Source: Acidobacteria bacterium CG_4_9_14_3_um_filter_49_7
GTDB taxonomy: Bacteria; Acidobacteriota; Holophagae; Thermotomaculales; Thermotomaculaceae
Assembly (NCBI GenBank): GCA_002789615.1
Contig: PFTO01000094.1
Span: forward strand, 1-8,005
Reading direction: 5' to 3'
Length of the DNA: 8,005 bases
Below are positions 1 through 6,871 of this stretch, in pieces; the first letter of the stretch is position 1; the number at the start of each line of letters is the position of its first letter. A program made the translations under genes and the position numbers. Below the pieces are notes generated by a model, which was not told the origin of the DNA, ran no database searches, and saw only the letters and a list, made by a program, of their open reading frames with translations.

Positions 1-867
1 CAGCCGGATGGAACTGAAATCTGCAATGACGTCCGGCGTGATGTAGTTTTTCGGCCGGCCCATCTCATAAAGGAGCTGTTCCCGGACAGTGTCCACCGAT
101 ACCAGCCCGTCAAGGGATTCGTGTTTTGTGATCACAATATTGCCGTCTTCTGATACCTCGGCAATGGGATAACCCACGACATCAAAGGATGGAACTTTCC
201 GCCAGTCCGTGAAATTTCCCCCGGTACTCTGGGCACCGCATTCCAGGATGTGCCCGGCCACGATGCCCGCCGCCAGTTTGTCGTAGTCGTCTTCGGCCCA
301 GTCAAAAGAAGCCATCATGGTAGCCAATGTAATACCGGTGTCGGTAACCCGTCCGGTAATCACGATGTCCGCCCCGGCCTTCAGTGCTCTCACCACCGGT
401 CTGGCCCCAAAATAGAGGTTTGCCGACAGCACCCTGCCCTGTATTTCGCTGTAGGGCAAGCCATTTTCCATGTTTGAGAAATCAGTACCCTCATCGGACA
501 ATTGATCAATTTTGTCCAGAATATTGTCCCCGTCCACCACGGCGATCTTCGGGCTCAATCCTTTTTCAGACGCCAGTTTCGCCAACGCCCGGGCCAGTCC
601 CGCCGGATTGACCCCCCCTGCGTTGGTGATGATTCGGATTCCCTTTTCCATGACCGTCTCAAACACCGGTTCCAGATGATTGAGAAAATCCTTTGCATAG
701 CCCGCATCCGGGTTTTTTCTCAATTGTTTATTCATGATGGACATCGTTATTTCAGCCAGATAATCAATGGTAATAAAATCAAGTTCGCCCGCAGTGACCT
801 GATATTTCAAGGCGTCCGGGTCATCGCCCCAGTAGCCGCCGGCATTGCCGATTCGAATGGTTTTCAT
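1..867 (-). CDS. AtuA-family protein (DUF1446), C-terminus cut by window edge
   Basis: The visible 289 residues are the N-terminal part of an AtuA-family (DUF1446) protein; the rest lies beyond the left edge. The start ATG (865-867) has an AGGAGG Shine-Dalgarno 4 nt upstream. Family blocks in order are: an N-terminal RIGNAGGYWGDDPDA segment; DYLAEITMSIM near residue 40; a RIITNAGGVNP block near residue 80; ADIVITGRVTDTG in the middle; and AGHILECGAQSTGG near residue 210. The end reads QLLYEMGRPKNYITPDV then ADFSSIRL. Members are encoded in acyclic terpene (citronellol/geraniol) and leucine degradation clusters, beside acyl-CoA carboxylase genes, exactly as here. The biochemical role of AtuA is not firmly established. 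The gene follows the carboxylase beta subunit by 44 nt on the same strand and is probably cotranscribed with it. I see no frameshift in the visible part. Family assignment is firm; substrate is inferred from context. Confidence 0.9.
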   Translation of the reverse strand, partial: MKTIRIGNAGGYWGDDPDALKYQVTAGELDFITIDYLAEITMSIMNKQLRKNPDAGYAKDFLNHLEPVFETVMEKGIRIITNAGGVNPAGLARALAKLASEKGLSPKIAVVDGDNILDKIDQLSDEGTDFSNMENGLPYSEIQGRVLSANLYFGARPVVRALKAGADIVITGRVTDTGITLATMMASFDWAEDDYDKLAAGIVAGHILECGAQSTGGNFTDWRKVPSFDVVGYPIAEVSEDGNIVITKHESLDGLVSVDTVREQLLYEMGRPKNYITPDVIADFSSIRL

Positions 868-911
868 GGTTCCTCCTCGGAAAGAACAGCTAAATTGTTT
901 TTCATTTCATG

Positions 912-2519
912 TTACATGCGGAACACGCCGAAGTCTGTTTCACCAAAAGGTGCATTCAGCGTAGCAGAAAGCGCCAGCGCCAGGGCATCCCGTGTATTGG
1001 CCGGATCCAGCACTCCGTCATCCCAGAGCCTCGCTGTGGAATAGTAGGGGCTTCCTTCATGATCGTATTTCTTCAAAATCGGCTCAACAATGGCCGCCTC
1101 CTGCTCAGGAGTCAGCGTCTTGCCCTCCCTGGCCATCTGGTCTTTCTTCACTGTCAACAGAACCGAGGACGCCTGTTCTCCACCCATGACCGAAATCCGG
1201 CTGTTGGGCCACATGAACAGAAAACGGGGGCCGTAAGCGCGTCCACACATTCCATAGTTTCCGGCACCGAAAGAACCGCCCATCATCAACGTGATTTTGG
1301 GGACATTGGCGTTACTCACCGCCATCACCATTTTGGCTCCGTCCTTGGCAATTCCCTGATGTTCATACTGTTTCCCGACAATAAAACCGGTGATATTCTG
1401 CAGGAAAAGAATGGGGATCTTCTCAGTGCAGCACAATTCAATAAAATGAGTCGCTTTGAAAGCGCTTTCTGAAAACAGAACGCCATTGTTGGCAATAATT
1501 CCCACCGGCATACCAAAAATATGGGCAAATCCGGTCACAACAGTTGGTGTGTATCGTTTCTTGAATTCAAAAAATCGGCTGCCATCCACCAGACGGGCGA
1601 TGATTTCATACGCGTCTATATTCTTGCGTCGATCCATCGGTACAATACCGTACAGATCCTCTATGGGATACAGCGGATCTTCCGGCGTTTGCAGTTTTAA
1701 CGGCTGTCGCTGGTGATGACCCAGATATTTCACAACATCCCGGGCCATCTGGATTGCGTGTTCATCATTTTCAGCAAAATGATCCGCCACCCCGCTGATC
1801 CGGGAGTGGACATCCGCGCCACCCAGATCTTCGGCCGTGACGTCTTCACCGGTGGCTGCTTTTACGAGGGGTGGACCCGCGAGAAAAATCGTACCGGTAC
1901 CCTTCACGATGATGCTCTGATCACTCATGGCGGGAATGTAGGCACCTCCGGCTGTGCAATACCCCAGCACGACGCTGATCTGGGTAATACCTTTTGCGGA
2001 CATCTGAGCCTGGTTGTAGAAAATACGACCGAAATGCTCCTTGTCCGGGAAAACTTCCGCCTGTTTCGGCAGGAAAGCGCCACCGGAATCCACGAGATAA
2101 ATGCACGGCAGACGGTTCTCCATCGCAATTTCCTGGGCACGGAGATGTTTTTTCACGGTAATGGGGTAGTAGCAGCCTCCCTTGACAGTCGGATCATTGG
2201 CCACAATCATGACTTCTCTGCCTGACACACGCCCCACCCCGATAATAATGCCACCCGCTGGGACATCGTCATCGTACAGGTTTTCACCCGCCAGCGTGCT
2301 TAACTCCAGAAAAGGGCTATCCTCGTCCAGCAAAAAATCAATCCGTTCCCGGGCTTCCATCTTGTTCAACTGTTTCAGCCGCTGATGCGACTTTTCAGAT
2401 CCGCCCTCTTTTACCCGGTTGATTTTATCCCGCAATTCAGTGGCCAGTACGCGATTAAATGCATCGTTTTCCTTGAAATCTGCTGCATCTGTTTTCAACC
2501 GACTTTTCAATACCGTCAT
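912..2519 (-). CDS. mccB: Methylcrotonyl-CoA carboxylase-type carboxyltransferase (beta) subunit
   Basis: A 535-residue carboxyltransferase of biotin-dependent acyl-CoA carboxylases, transferring CO2 from carboxybiotin to an enoyl-CoA. 3-Methylcrotonyl-CoA (leucine degradation) is most likely; geranyl-CoA (AtuC type) cannot be excluded. The N-terminal crotonase-like half carries AGGAYIPAMSD (about residues 190-200), followed by the MCC-like stretch FLAGPPLVKAATGEDV then AEDLGGADVH (about 212-238). The C-terminal half carries FLQNITGFIVG (about 372-382) and GGSFGAGNYGMCGRAYGP (about 414-431), which form the oxyanion/CoA region in the family. Length matches the family (about 535). The ATG at 2519 was chosen because GGAGG lies 5 nt upstream and the protein then begins MTVLKSRL; an in-frame start nine codons earlier lacks such a site. 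The biotin carboxylase/BCCP alpha subunit needed for activity is not in the window. It is the first gene of an operon with the AtuA-family gene. The reading frame is intact. Confidence 0.95.
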   Translation of the reverse strand: MTVLKSRLKTDAADFKENDAFNRVLATELRDKINRVKEGGSEKSHQRLKQLNKMEARERIDFLLDEDSPFLELSTLAGENLYDDDVPAGGIIIGVGRVSGREVMIVANDPTVKGGCYYPITVKKHLRAQEIAMENRLPCIYLVDSGGAFLPKQAEVFPDKEHFGRIFYNQAQMSAKGITQISVVLGYCTAGGAYIPAMSDQSIIVKGTGTIFLAGPPLVKAATGEDVTAEDLGGADVHSRISGVADHFAENDEHAIQMARDVVKYLGHHQRQPLKLQTPEDPLYPIEDLYGIVPMDRRKNIDAYEIIARLVDGSRFFEFKKRYTPTVVTGFAHIFGMPVGIIANNGVLFSESAFKATHFIELCCTEKIPILFLQNITGFIVGKQYEHQGIAKDGAKMVMAVSNANVPKITLMMGGSFGAGNYGMCGRAYGPRFLFMWPNSRISVMGGEQASSVLLTVKKDQMAREGKTLTPEQEAAIVEPILKKYDHEGSPYYSTARLWDDGVLDPANTRDALALALSATLNAPFGETDFGVFRM

Positions 2520-2524
2520 CCACG

Positions 2525-2529
2525 CCTCC
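2525..2529 (-). promoter_or_regulatory. Shine-Dalgarno deciding the carboxylase start
   Basis: GGAGG on the minus strand, 5 nt before the ATG at 2519. It supports that start over the in-frame ATG at 2546, which would add nine residues not expected in the family. Confidence 0.75.
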
Positions 2530-2560
2530 AGTGAAGAAATACGCACAAGGAGATACGTTC

Positions 2561-2589
2561 ATTAAAGCAAAAAAGAGCTTTGATTGCAA
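2561..2589 (-). promoter_or_regulatory. Putative sigma70 promoter of the carboxylase/AtuA operon
   Basis: On the minus strand, TTGCAA (-35, 2584-2589) is separated by exactly 17 nt from TTTAAT (-10, 2561-2566), matching 4/6 and 5/6 consensus positions. Transcription would begin about 35 nt before the carboxylase ATG. It abuts the degraded 3' end of the upstream esterase remnant. It was recognised by eye only. Confidence 0.5.
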
Positions 2590-2595
2590 CGTCCC

Positions 2596-3323
2596 ATCCG
2601 GCCTGGCGCCTGCCTGCGTCACTCGATCACAAAATTTCTGAGTACCGGAAAGCGGCGCCAACGTGGCTTTTCCCCCCCTGGACAATACATGTGGAGGGTG
2701 TTCCTGCCCCTGCCTGTGCGGCGGGGGAAATATCTGAAGCACTCGCTTTACCCTGTAGAAGCTTTCGGAACCACCCATCGTTTGCCACGTCCAGAGTAGG
2801 GGACCAGAGCAACAGCAGGTCCGGTGCGGAATTTGTACCATTCAGCTTATCGCTCGGGCATTTTATCGTAGCCGCAGCAACCAGATGGCCGCCTGCCGAT
2901 ACACCATAGCCCTCCACCCGGTCAGGATCAATATTCAACTTCTTCGCATTTTCGCGTACCCAGCGAAACGCGGCACGGGTATCACTCAAGGCATCTATCG
3001 GTGTGACAGTATCCTTTGAGAGTCGATATTCAACTGCGACTGTGACTATACCCAGGGCGGTAAAATGCCGGGCAGACGGAAAAGTCCATTCAGCACTCCC
3101 CACAACCCAGCCTCCCCCATGAAACAGGAGCATGGCTGCCACCGGCTTGCCGGTTTTTTTTCGCTTCCGCCATAAATACATACAGTTTCAACGGATGGCC
3201 GTTCATTTCTCGACACACATATGCGGTAGGTTGCTGGATATTCTTCTGGCTCGCAGGAGCCGAGGCGGTTCCCGGACTGATTGCTAGCAGTACACAGAAG
3301 GCAGTTGTCAACATTGACTTCAT
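2596..3323 (-). pseudogene. Degraded secreted alpha/beta-hydrolase (esterase) gene
   Basis: Remnant of an exported alpha/beta-hydrolase of the carboxylesterase/HSL-like kind. The first segment (ATG at 3323, GGGGG nine nt upstream) encodes a signal peptide (MKSMLTTAFCVLLAISPG..., likely cleaved after ASA at residue 22) and continues to LYVFMAEAKK. The frame then breaks in an A8 run (T8 at 3154-3161 on the plus strand). A7 would restore KKTGKPVAAMLLFHGGGW, which carries the HGGGW oxyanion motif. The second segment has the nucleophile elbow GYGVSAGGHL and ends at a second break in a G7A4 run (about 2680-2690). One base fewer there would continue GGKATLAPLSGTQKFCDRV. At that site the family usually has G-x-x-D-x-x-x-P; here Ala replaces the catalytic Asp. 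Coding resemblance stops near GARPD, so the catalytic His region is missing. The lesions together argue for a dead gene rather than sequencing error alone. The exact substrate is unknown. Confidence 0.82.
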
Positions 3324-3529
3324 TTTATGATTCCCCCTTTTTTAATACAACAGAATATTGAGCCTGCAACAAGCGCTCAGAAAACCCTTTCGTTGGGTGA
3401 CCGTCCCGGTTCCTTTACTGTTCCCGTCAACGGCATTGTGCATTTGTTGCGTCATGAAGATCTGTGCGGTACAAACAGAGCATTCGCGCCTTTTCCCGCT
3501 GCCGGCCTTCAATTCAACATTTAAAATTT

Positions 3530-3570
3530 AACACTCGGCGCGCAGCGCCGTAGACTGTTTCGGGAGTGTT
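3530..3570 (+). promoter_or_regulatory. Inverted repeat overlapping the dehalogenase ribosome binding site
   Basis: AACACTC (3530-3536) is the exact reverse complement of GAGTGTT (3564-3570). Between them is a compact GC hairpin, GGCGC-GCA-GCGCC (3537-3549). The right arm overlaps GGGAG (3562-3566), the best Shine-Dalgarno candidate for the ATG at 3578. If the RNA folds this way it would mask the ribosome binding site, so a translational control element is possible. Chance or a DNA-binding site are alternatives. The rest of the 3324-3565 gap holds no convincing gene. A weak promoter guess there is TTGCGT-17 nt-TACAAA around 3450-3475. Confidence 0.4.
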
Positions 3571-3577
3571 CGCTATA

Positions 3578-4966
3578 ATGGACGGAATGTTTGAATTTGT
3601 GGTTTTCTTTCTGGCAATTTCGGCAATTTTTATGGTGTTGATGGGCGCCGCAGGTCTGCGGGAACAATCCTACAGAGCATTTGCTCTCTCTCTGACGGGT
3701 GCGGCTTTACTGCTTGCCGGGTTGTTTGCGGCAGGATGGTTCCGCCACGCATCTGTTATGAATATCTTTATCCCCATCCTGTTCTGGCTGTTTGTTGCTT
3801 TCATCGTTGTGTCCCTGATACCGTGGTTTCCAAATGCCGTTAATACGGAGACCGCGGACATAGAGCAATTTGATGAACGGGACCACATGTTTTCGAGGGC
3901 AAATCTCAAATTTCATCCGGAACTGGGCAATCTCTATCACCAGCTTCACCCGGAAAAGAAAGCAATAGACGAAGAAATCTGGAAGTTGCCGGAACTGGGG
4001 GAACCGGGTTCTAAGTTTTATGACCGGTACGTGGGTTCCATAGCGGATTCTGCTTTTAATATTCTGAACAGGAGTTATGCTCCATTAAGTGACCGTCCAT
4101 CGATTCAGCCATACGCGGATATGCCGGACGGGGAAAAGTTGATGGAGGCAATTCGAATTGCAGCTTTTCAATTTGGGGCAATGGATGTGGGTGTCACACA
4201 GTTGCAGCCGCACCACCTCTACAGTTCTGCCGGGAGGCAAGCCCATAACTGGGGAGAAAAAGTGGAAAACGACCACCGTACCGCCATTGTGTTTGTGGTT
4301 CCCATGTCAGATGTGTTTATCCGGCATGCCCCATCTCTTGCTGTGCTTCTGGAGTCCTCCCACTGTTACGTGGAGAGTGCAAAAGTTGCCCACATTGTCG
4401 CGGAAATGCTTCACCGTCAGGGGCTTTCCGCCACCGCCCATGTGGATGGTCACTACGAGGTCATCTGCGCGCCACTGGCAGAGGCTGCGGGATTGGGGCA
4501 TGTGGGACGGATGGGCATTTTCATGCATAGGGCGTATGGGCCTTCGGTTAGACTTTCTGTCGTAACCGTAGATTTCGATCTGCAGGAAACGACAGGAAGC
4601 CATGAATACATGGAATATTTCTGCAATATCTGCAAAAAATGCGCAGACAATTGCCCCAGCCGGGCCATCTCACAGGGGGAAAAACCGGTTTCGAGGGGAT
4701 TCGTTCACTGGTCTGTGGATCAGGAGAGTTGCTACACCTTCTGGCGGAAAATTGGCACGGACTGTGCCGTCTGCATCCGCTCCTGCCCTTTCAGCAAACC
4801 GGACACGCTGGTACACCGGGTTGTGAGAGGATATATCCGAAGAAACCCGATAAACCAGCGCCTTGCTCTCCTTGGAGATGACTTGTTTTACGGACGAAAG
4901 TTAAGGATTCCCACTCGCAATGTCAAATGGAAGAATCTTTTGAAAGATATTGCTCCAAACAGATAG
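3578..4966 (+). CDS. rdhA: Membrane-anchored reductive dehalogenase-like protein
   Basis: A 462-residue RdhA-family protein; relatives use a corrinoid and two 4Fe-4S clusters to remove halogen from organohalides. Three hydrophobic helices lie at about residues 5-25, 34-54 and 62-83, with no twin-arginine signal. The linker has the RdhA-like FDERDHMFSR block and a short YHQLHPE segment. The core includes AGLGHVGR (about 304-311) and YGPSVR (to R325). The C-terminal ferredoxin part has CNICKKCADNCP (C349, C352, C355, C359), then C385 and CAVCIRSCP (C396, C399, C403). The charge pattern (basic loop after helix 1, acidic segment after helix 3) suggests N-out, with the catalytic domain in the cytoplasm. 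GTG at 3566 is an alternative start but has no upstream Shine-Dalgarno; ATG 3578 has GGGAG 11 nt before it. No rdhB is found nearby. QueG (epoxyqueuosine reductase) is related but soluble and shorter. Dehalogenation is inferred, not shown. Confidence 0.85.
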   Translation: MDGMFEFVVFFLAISAIFMVLMGAAGLREQSYRAFALSLTGAALLLAGLFAAGWFRHASVMNIFIPILFWLFVAFIVVSLIPWFPNAVNTETADIEQFDERDHMFSRANLKFHPELGNLYHQLHPEKKAIDEEIWKLPELGEPGSKFYDRYVGSIADSAFNILNRSYAPLSDRPSIQPYADMPDGEKLMEAIRIAAFQFGAMDVGVTQLQPHHLYSSAGRQAHNWGEKVENDHRTAIVFVVPMSDVFIRHAPSLAVLLESSHCYVESAKVAHIVAEMLHRQGLSATAHVDGHYEVICAPLAEAAGLGHVGRMGIFMHRAYGPSVRLSVVTVDFDLQETTGSHEYMEYFCNICKKCADNCPSRAISQGEKPVSRGFVHWSVDQESCYTFWRKIGTDCAVCIRSCPFSKPDTLVHRVVRGYIRRNPINQRLALLGDDLFYGRKLRIPTRNVKWKNLLKDIAPNR

Positions 4967-5020
4967 ATTCATTCTTCCTGTTTTTGAGGTCTTAAAATCA
5001 GTGCAGAGGGTCGAGAAGAC

Positions 5021-5027
5021 AAAAAAA
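5021..5027 (-). terminator. U-tract directly after tRNA-Val CCA
   Basis: On the minus strand the encoded CCA end is followed at once by T7. With the stable tRNA fold upstream this may act as a simple intrinsic terminator or a processing site. There is no separate hairpin. Confidence 0.35.
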
Positions 5028-5102
5028 TGGTGGGCGATACTGGGTTTGAACCAGTGACCCCTGCCGTGTGAAGGCAGTGCTCTCCCGCTGAGCTAATCGC
5101 CC
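5028..5102 (-). tRNA. tRNA-Val (anticodon CAC)
   Basis: The minus strand folds as a complete cloverleaf of 72 nt plus an encoded CCA. The acceptor stem is GGGCGAT paired with ATCGCCC. The D arm is GCTC-AGCGGGA-GAGC. The anticodon arm is CTGCC-TTCACAC-GGCAG with anticodon CAC, which reads GUG valine codons. A 5-nt variable loop follows, then a T arm of ACTGG-TTCAAAC-CCAGT. The discriminator base is A. The gene stands alone between the convergent-side dehalogenase gene and pepD, with its own promoter only a few bases upstream. No attachment-site duplication or integrase is visible beside it. Confidence 0.97.
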
Positions 5103-5115
5103 ACATCCAGAAGGG

Positions 5116-5144
5116 ATTATAAGCCACACCTGAATCTTCCGCAA
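5116..5144 (-). promoter_or_regulatory. Promoter of tRNA-Val
   Basis: On the minus strand, TTGCGG (5139-5144) is followed 17 nt later by a perfect TATAAT (5116-5121). Transcription would start about 7 nt before the tRNA 5' end, giving the very short leader typical of single tRNA genes. Confidence 0.75.
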
Positions 5145-5225
5145 GGAGAAAAACGGGTTTTCAGACGCAAACCACTAGTTTCACCCTGGTTTGAGGGGAG
5201 AATCGCTGTTTTTCAGTATCCCAGC

Positions 5226-5254
5226 TTGATTTCTCGGTTTTTACGCTCCATAAT
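5226..5254 (+). promoter_or_regulatory. Promoter of pepD
   Basis: TTGATT (5226-5231) and CATAAT (5249-5254) are separated by 17 nt on the plus strand. A start near 5261 would leave a leader of about 24 nt containing the AAGGAGG ribosome site (5273-5279). It lies about 80 nt from the divergently oriented tRNA promoter. Confidence 0.65.
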
Positions 5255-5284
5255 AGACTAACAAGACTGAGTAAGGAGGCCTTT

Positions 5285-6748
5285 GTGTCAAGAGTTACAG
5301 AAAATCTTAAACCAGCGCGGCTTTGGTATCATTTTGAGGAAATCTCCAAGATTCCGAGATGTTCCAAGCATGAAGAAAAAGTGATGGAATATATTGTTTC
5401 CTTCGCCAAGGGAAAAGGACTGGAAGTAAAGCGGGATAAGGCTGGAAACCTTGTTGTGATCAAGAAAGCAGATCCCGGAATGGAAAACAAACCCACGATT
5501 ATTATCCAGGGTCATGTGGACATGGTCTGTGAAAAGAACAAAGGGACAGTCCATGACTTTTCAAAGGACCCACTTAAACTGATGATTGACGGGGACGGGG
5601 TCACCGCAGATGGGACTACCCTGGGCGCTGACAACGCGATCGGCGTAACCGCCGGCATGGCACTGCTGGAAGAGACAGATGTCAAGACCGGCCGTCTGGA
5701 GCTGCTCTGCACCTTTGATGAAGAAACCGGGCTCACCGGTGCCTTCACGCTGGATCCGTCTATCCTCACCGGTAAAATCATGTTGAATCTGGATTCTGAA
5801 GAGGAAGGCGCCATCTATATCGGTTGTGCCGGTGGACGGGATTCCACCATTGAGCTGCCCCTGTCTGAAGAAGACAGCAATTTTGAAATGGAAGCACTGG
5901 AAGTGAAAATTTCCGGACTTCGCGGCGGACATTCGGGGCTGAATATTCATGAGGGACGGGGAAACGCCGTTAAACTGCTGGGACGTTCACTCTATGCGCT
6001 CAGCAAGTCAGTTGTGTTCAACATTGCAACCATTGACGGCGGAGACAAACACAACGCCATCCCCCGGGAAGCCACAGCGACCATTCTGGTCAACCGAAAC
6101 GCCGCAGCATTAGCCAAAAGTATGCTGGCAGACATGGGCAAAACGCTGCAGGCGGAGTTCAAGATTGTTGAACCCGGCCTGGAGCTCCTGGTAACCGGAA
6201 CTGACCGTCCGGACATCATGTTTGACCTGATGTCCACCGACGACATTATCTCCGCCCTGATGGTACTTCCCCATGGCGTGTTGAACATGAGCGCCGCGGT
6301 GGAAGGCCTGGTGGAAAGCTCAACCAACCTGGCCGCTGTTCACAGTGAACACGGCAGCCTGCAACTCCTCTGCTCCCATCGCAGCTCCATCGCCTCCGCC
6401 ATTGACTGGCTGGGCGACATGCACCGGGCTATGGCCAATACCCTTGGTGCGGACATTACTCAGGACGAGGGCTACCCCGGCTGGACACCCAACCCGGAAT
6501 CTCCCCTTCTGGCCATCGCGAAAAAGTCCTTTGAAAAGGCATTGGGATACGAGCCGGAAGTGAAAGCAATTCACGCCGGCCTGGAATGCGGCATCATCGG
6601 CGAAAAATGCGGCGGATTGGATACGATTTCATTCGGTCCCACCATCGAAGGCGCCCACTCACCGGAGGAACGCGTGGGAATCAAAAGCACCGAAGCGTTC
6701 TGGAAGTGCCTGCTGGCGTTGGTCCAGGACATCTACACCGGCGCCTGA
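5285..6748 (+). CDS. pepD: Cytosolic aminoacyl-histidine dipeptidase (M20 family)
   Basis: A 487-residue PepD/cytosol nonspecific dipeptidase: a di-zinc M20 metallopeptidase that hydrolyses Xaa-His and other dipeptides in the cytoplasm. The visible active site is complete. GHVDM gives metal ligand H77 and catalytic D79; LGADNA gives bridging D116; FDEETG gives the E146 base and E147 ligand; LNLDSEEEG gives D170; IEGAHSPEER gives H458. RGGHSGLNIHEGRGNA in the lid domain is also typical. Spacing matches characterised PepD enzymes with a constant small offset. The start is GTG at 5285, chosen because AAGGAGG lies 5 nt upstream and the protein then begins as family members do (SRVTENLKPARLWYHFEEIS). 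There is no signal peptide or membrane segment. It is transcribed alone from its own promoter and ends in the palindromic terminator about 37 nt downstream. Length and frame are normal. Confidence 0.97.
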   Translation: MSRVTENLKPARLWYHFEEISKIPRCSKHEEKVMEYIVSFAKGKGLEVKRDKAGNLVVIKKADPGMENKPTIIIQGHVDMVCEKNKGTVHDFSKDPLKLMIDGDGVTADGTTLGADNAIGVTAGMALLEETDVKTGRLELLCTFDEETGLTGAFTLDPSILTGKIMLNLDSEEEGAIYIGCAGGRDSTIELPLSEEDSNFEMEALEVKISGLRGGHSGLNIHEGRGNAVKLLGRSLYALSKSVVFNIATIDGGDKHNAIPREATATILVNRNAAALAKSMLADMGKTLQAEFKIVEPGLELLVTGTDRPDIMFDLMSTDDIISALMVLPHGVLNMSAAVEGLVESSTNLAAVHSEHGSLQLLCSHRSSIASAIDWLGDMHRAMANTLGADITQDEGYPGWTPNPESPLLAIAKKSFEKALGYEPEVKAIHAGLECGIIGEKCGGLDTISFGPTIEGAHSPEERVGIKSTEAFWKCLLALVQDIYTGA

Positions 6749-6785
6749 GGCATCGTTGAGCACAGACAAGTTTAAGGTTAAGTTA

Positions 6786-6827
6786 TAAAAAAAATCGGGA
6801 GAGGATATCCTCTCCCGATTTTTTTTA
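6786..6827. terminator. Bidirectional intrinsic terminator (perfect 42-bp palindrome)
   Basis: The sequence is perfectly self-complementary around the 6806/6807 axis. An A8 tract leads into TCGGGAGAGGAT, followed by its mirror ATCCTCTCCCGA and a T8 tract. Either strand yields a GC-rich stem followed by U8. It lies between the 3' ends of pepD (plus) and the SphA-like gene (minus) and would stop both. Confidence 0.95.
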
Positions 6828-6871
6828 GTCACCTGACGTCCCTCGCGCAGCATCGGATACTCTTACTCATT

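Noticed and set aside
1713..2225. Long plus-strand open frame of 170 codons
   Set aside because: It is antisense to the firmly identified carboxylase gene and has no ribosome site or family features.
3342..3369. TTGCAG-16 nt-TATTAA as promoter of the esterase remnant (minus strand)
   Set aside because: The start would fall on top of the GGGGG ribosome site, leaving almost no leader; too weak to annotate.
3327..3524. Plus-strand 65-codon open frame between the esterase remnant and the dehalogenase gene
   Set aside because: It overlaps the esterase promoter/leader region, has no convincing Shine-Dalgarno or recognisable motif, and looks like chance coding in noncoding DNA.
3536..3550. Hairpin resembling an integron attC or IS end
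   Set aside because: There is no paired core sites, integrase, transposase or flanking duplication; the repeat fits a leader-RNA structure better.
3578..4966. Epoxyqueuosine reductase (QueG)
   Set aside because: The FDERDHMFSR linker, CNICKKCADNCP motif and three membrane helices fit RdhA-type proteins rather than soluble QueG.
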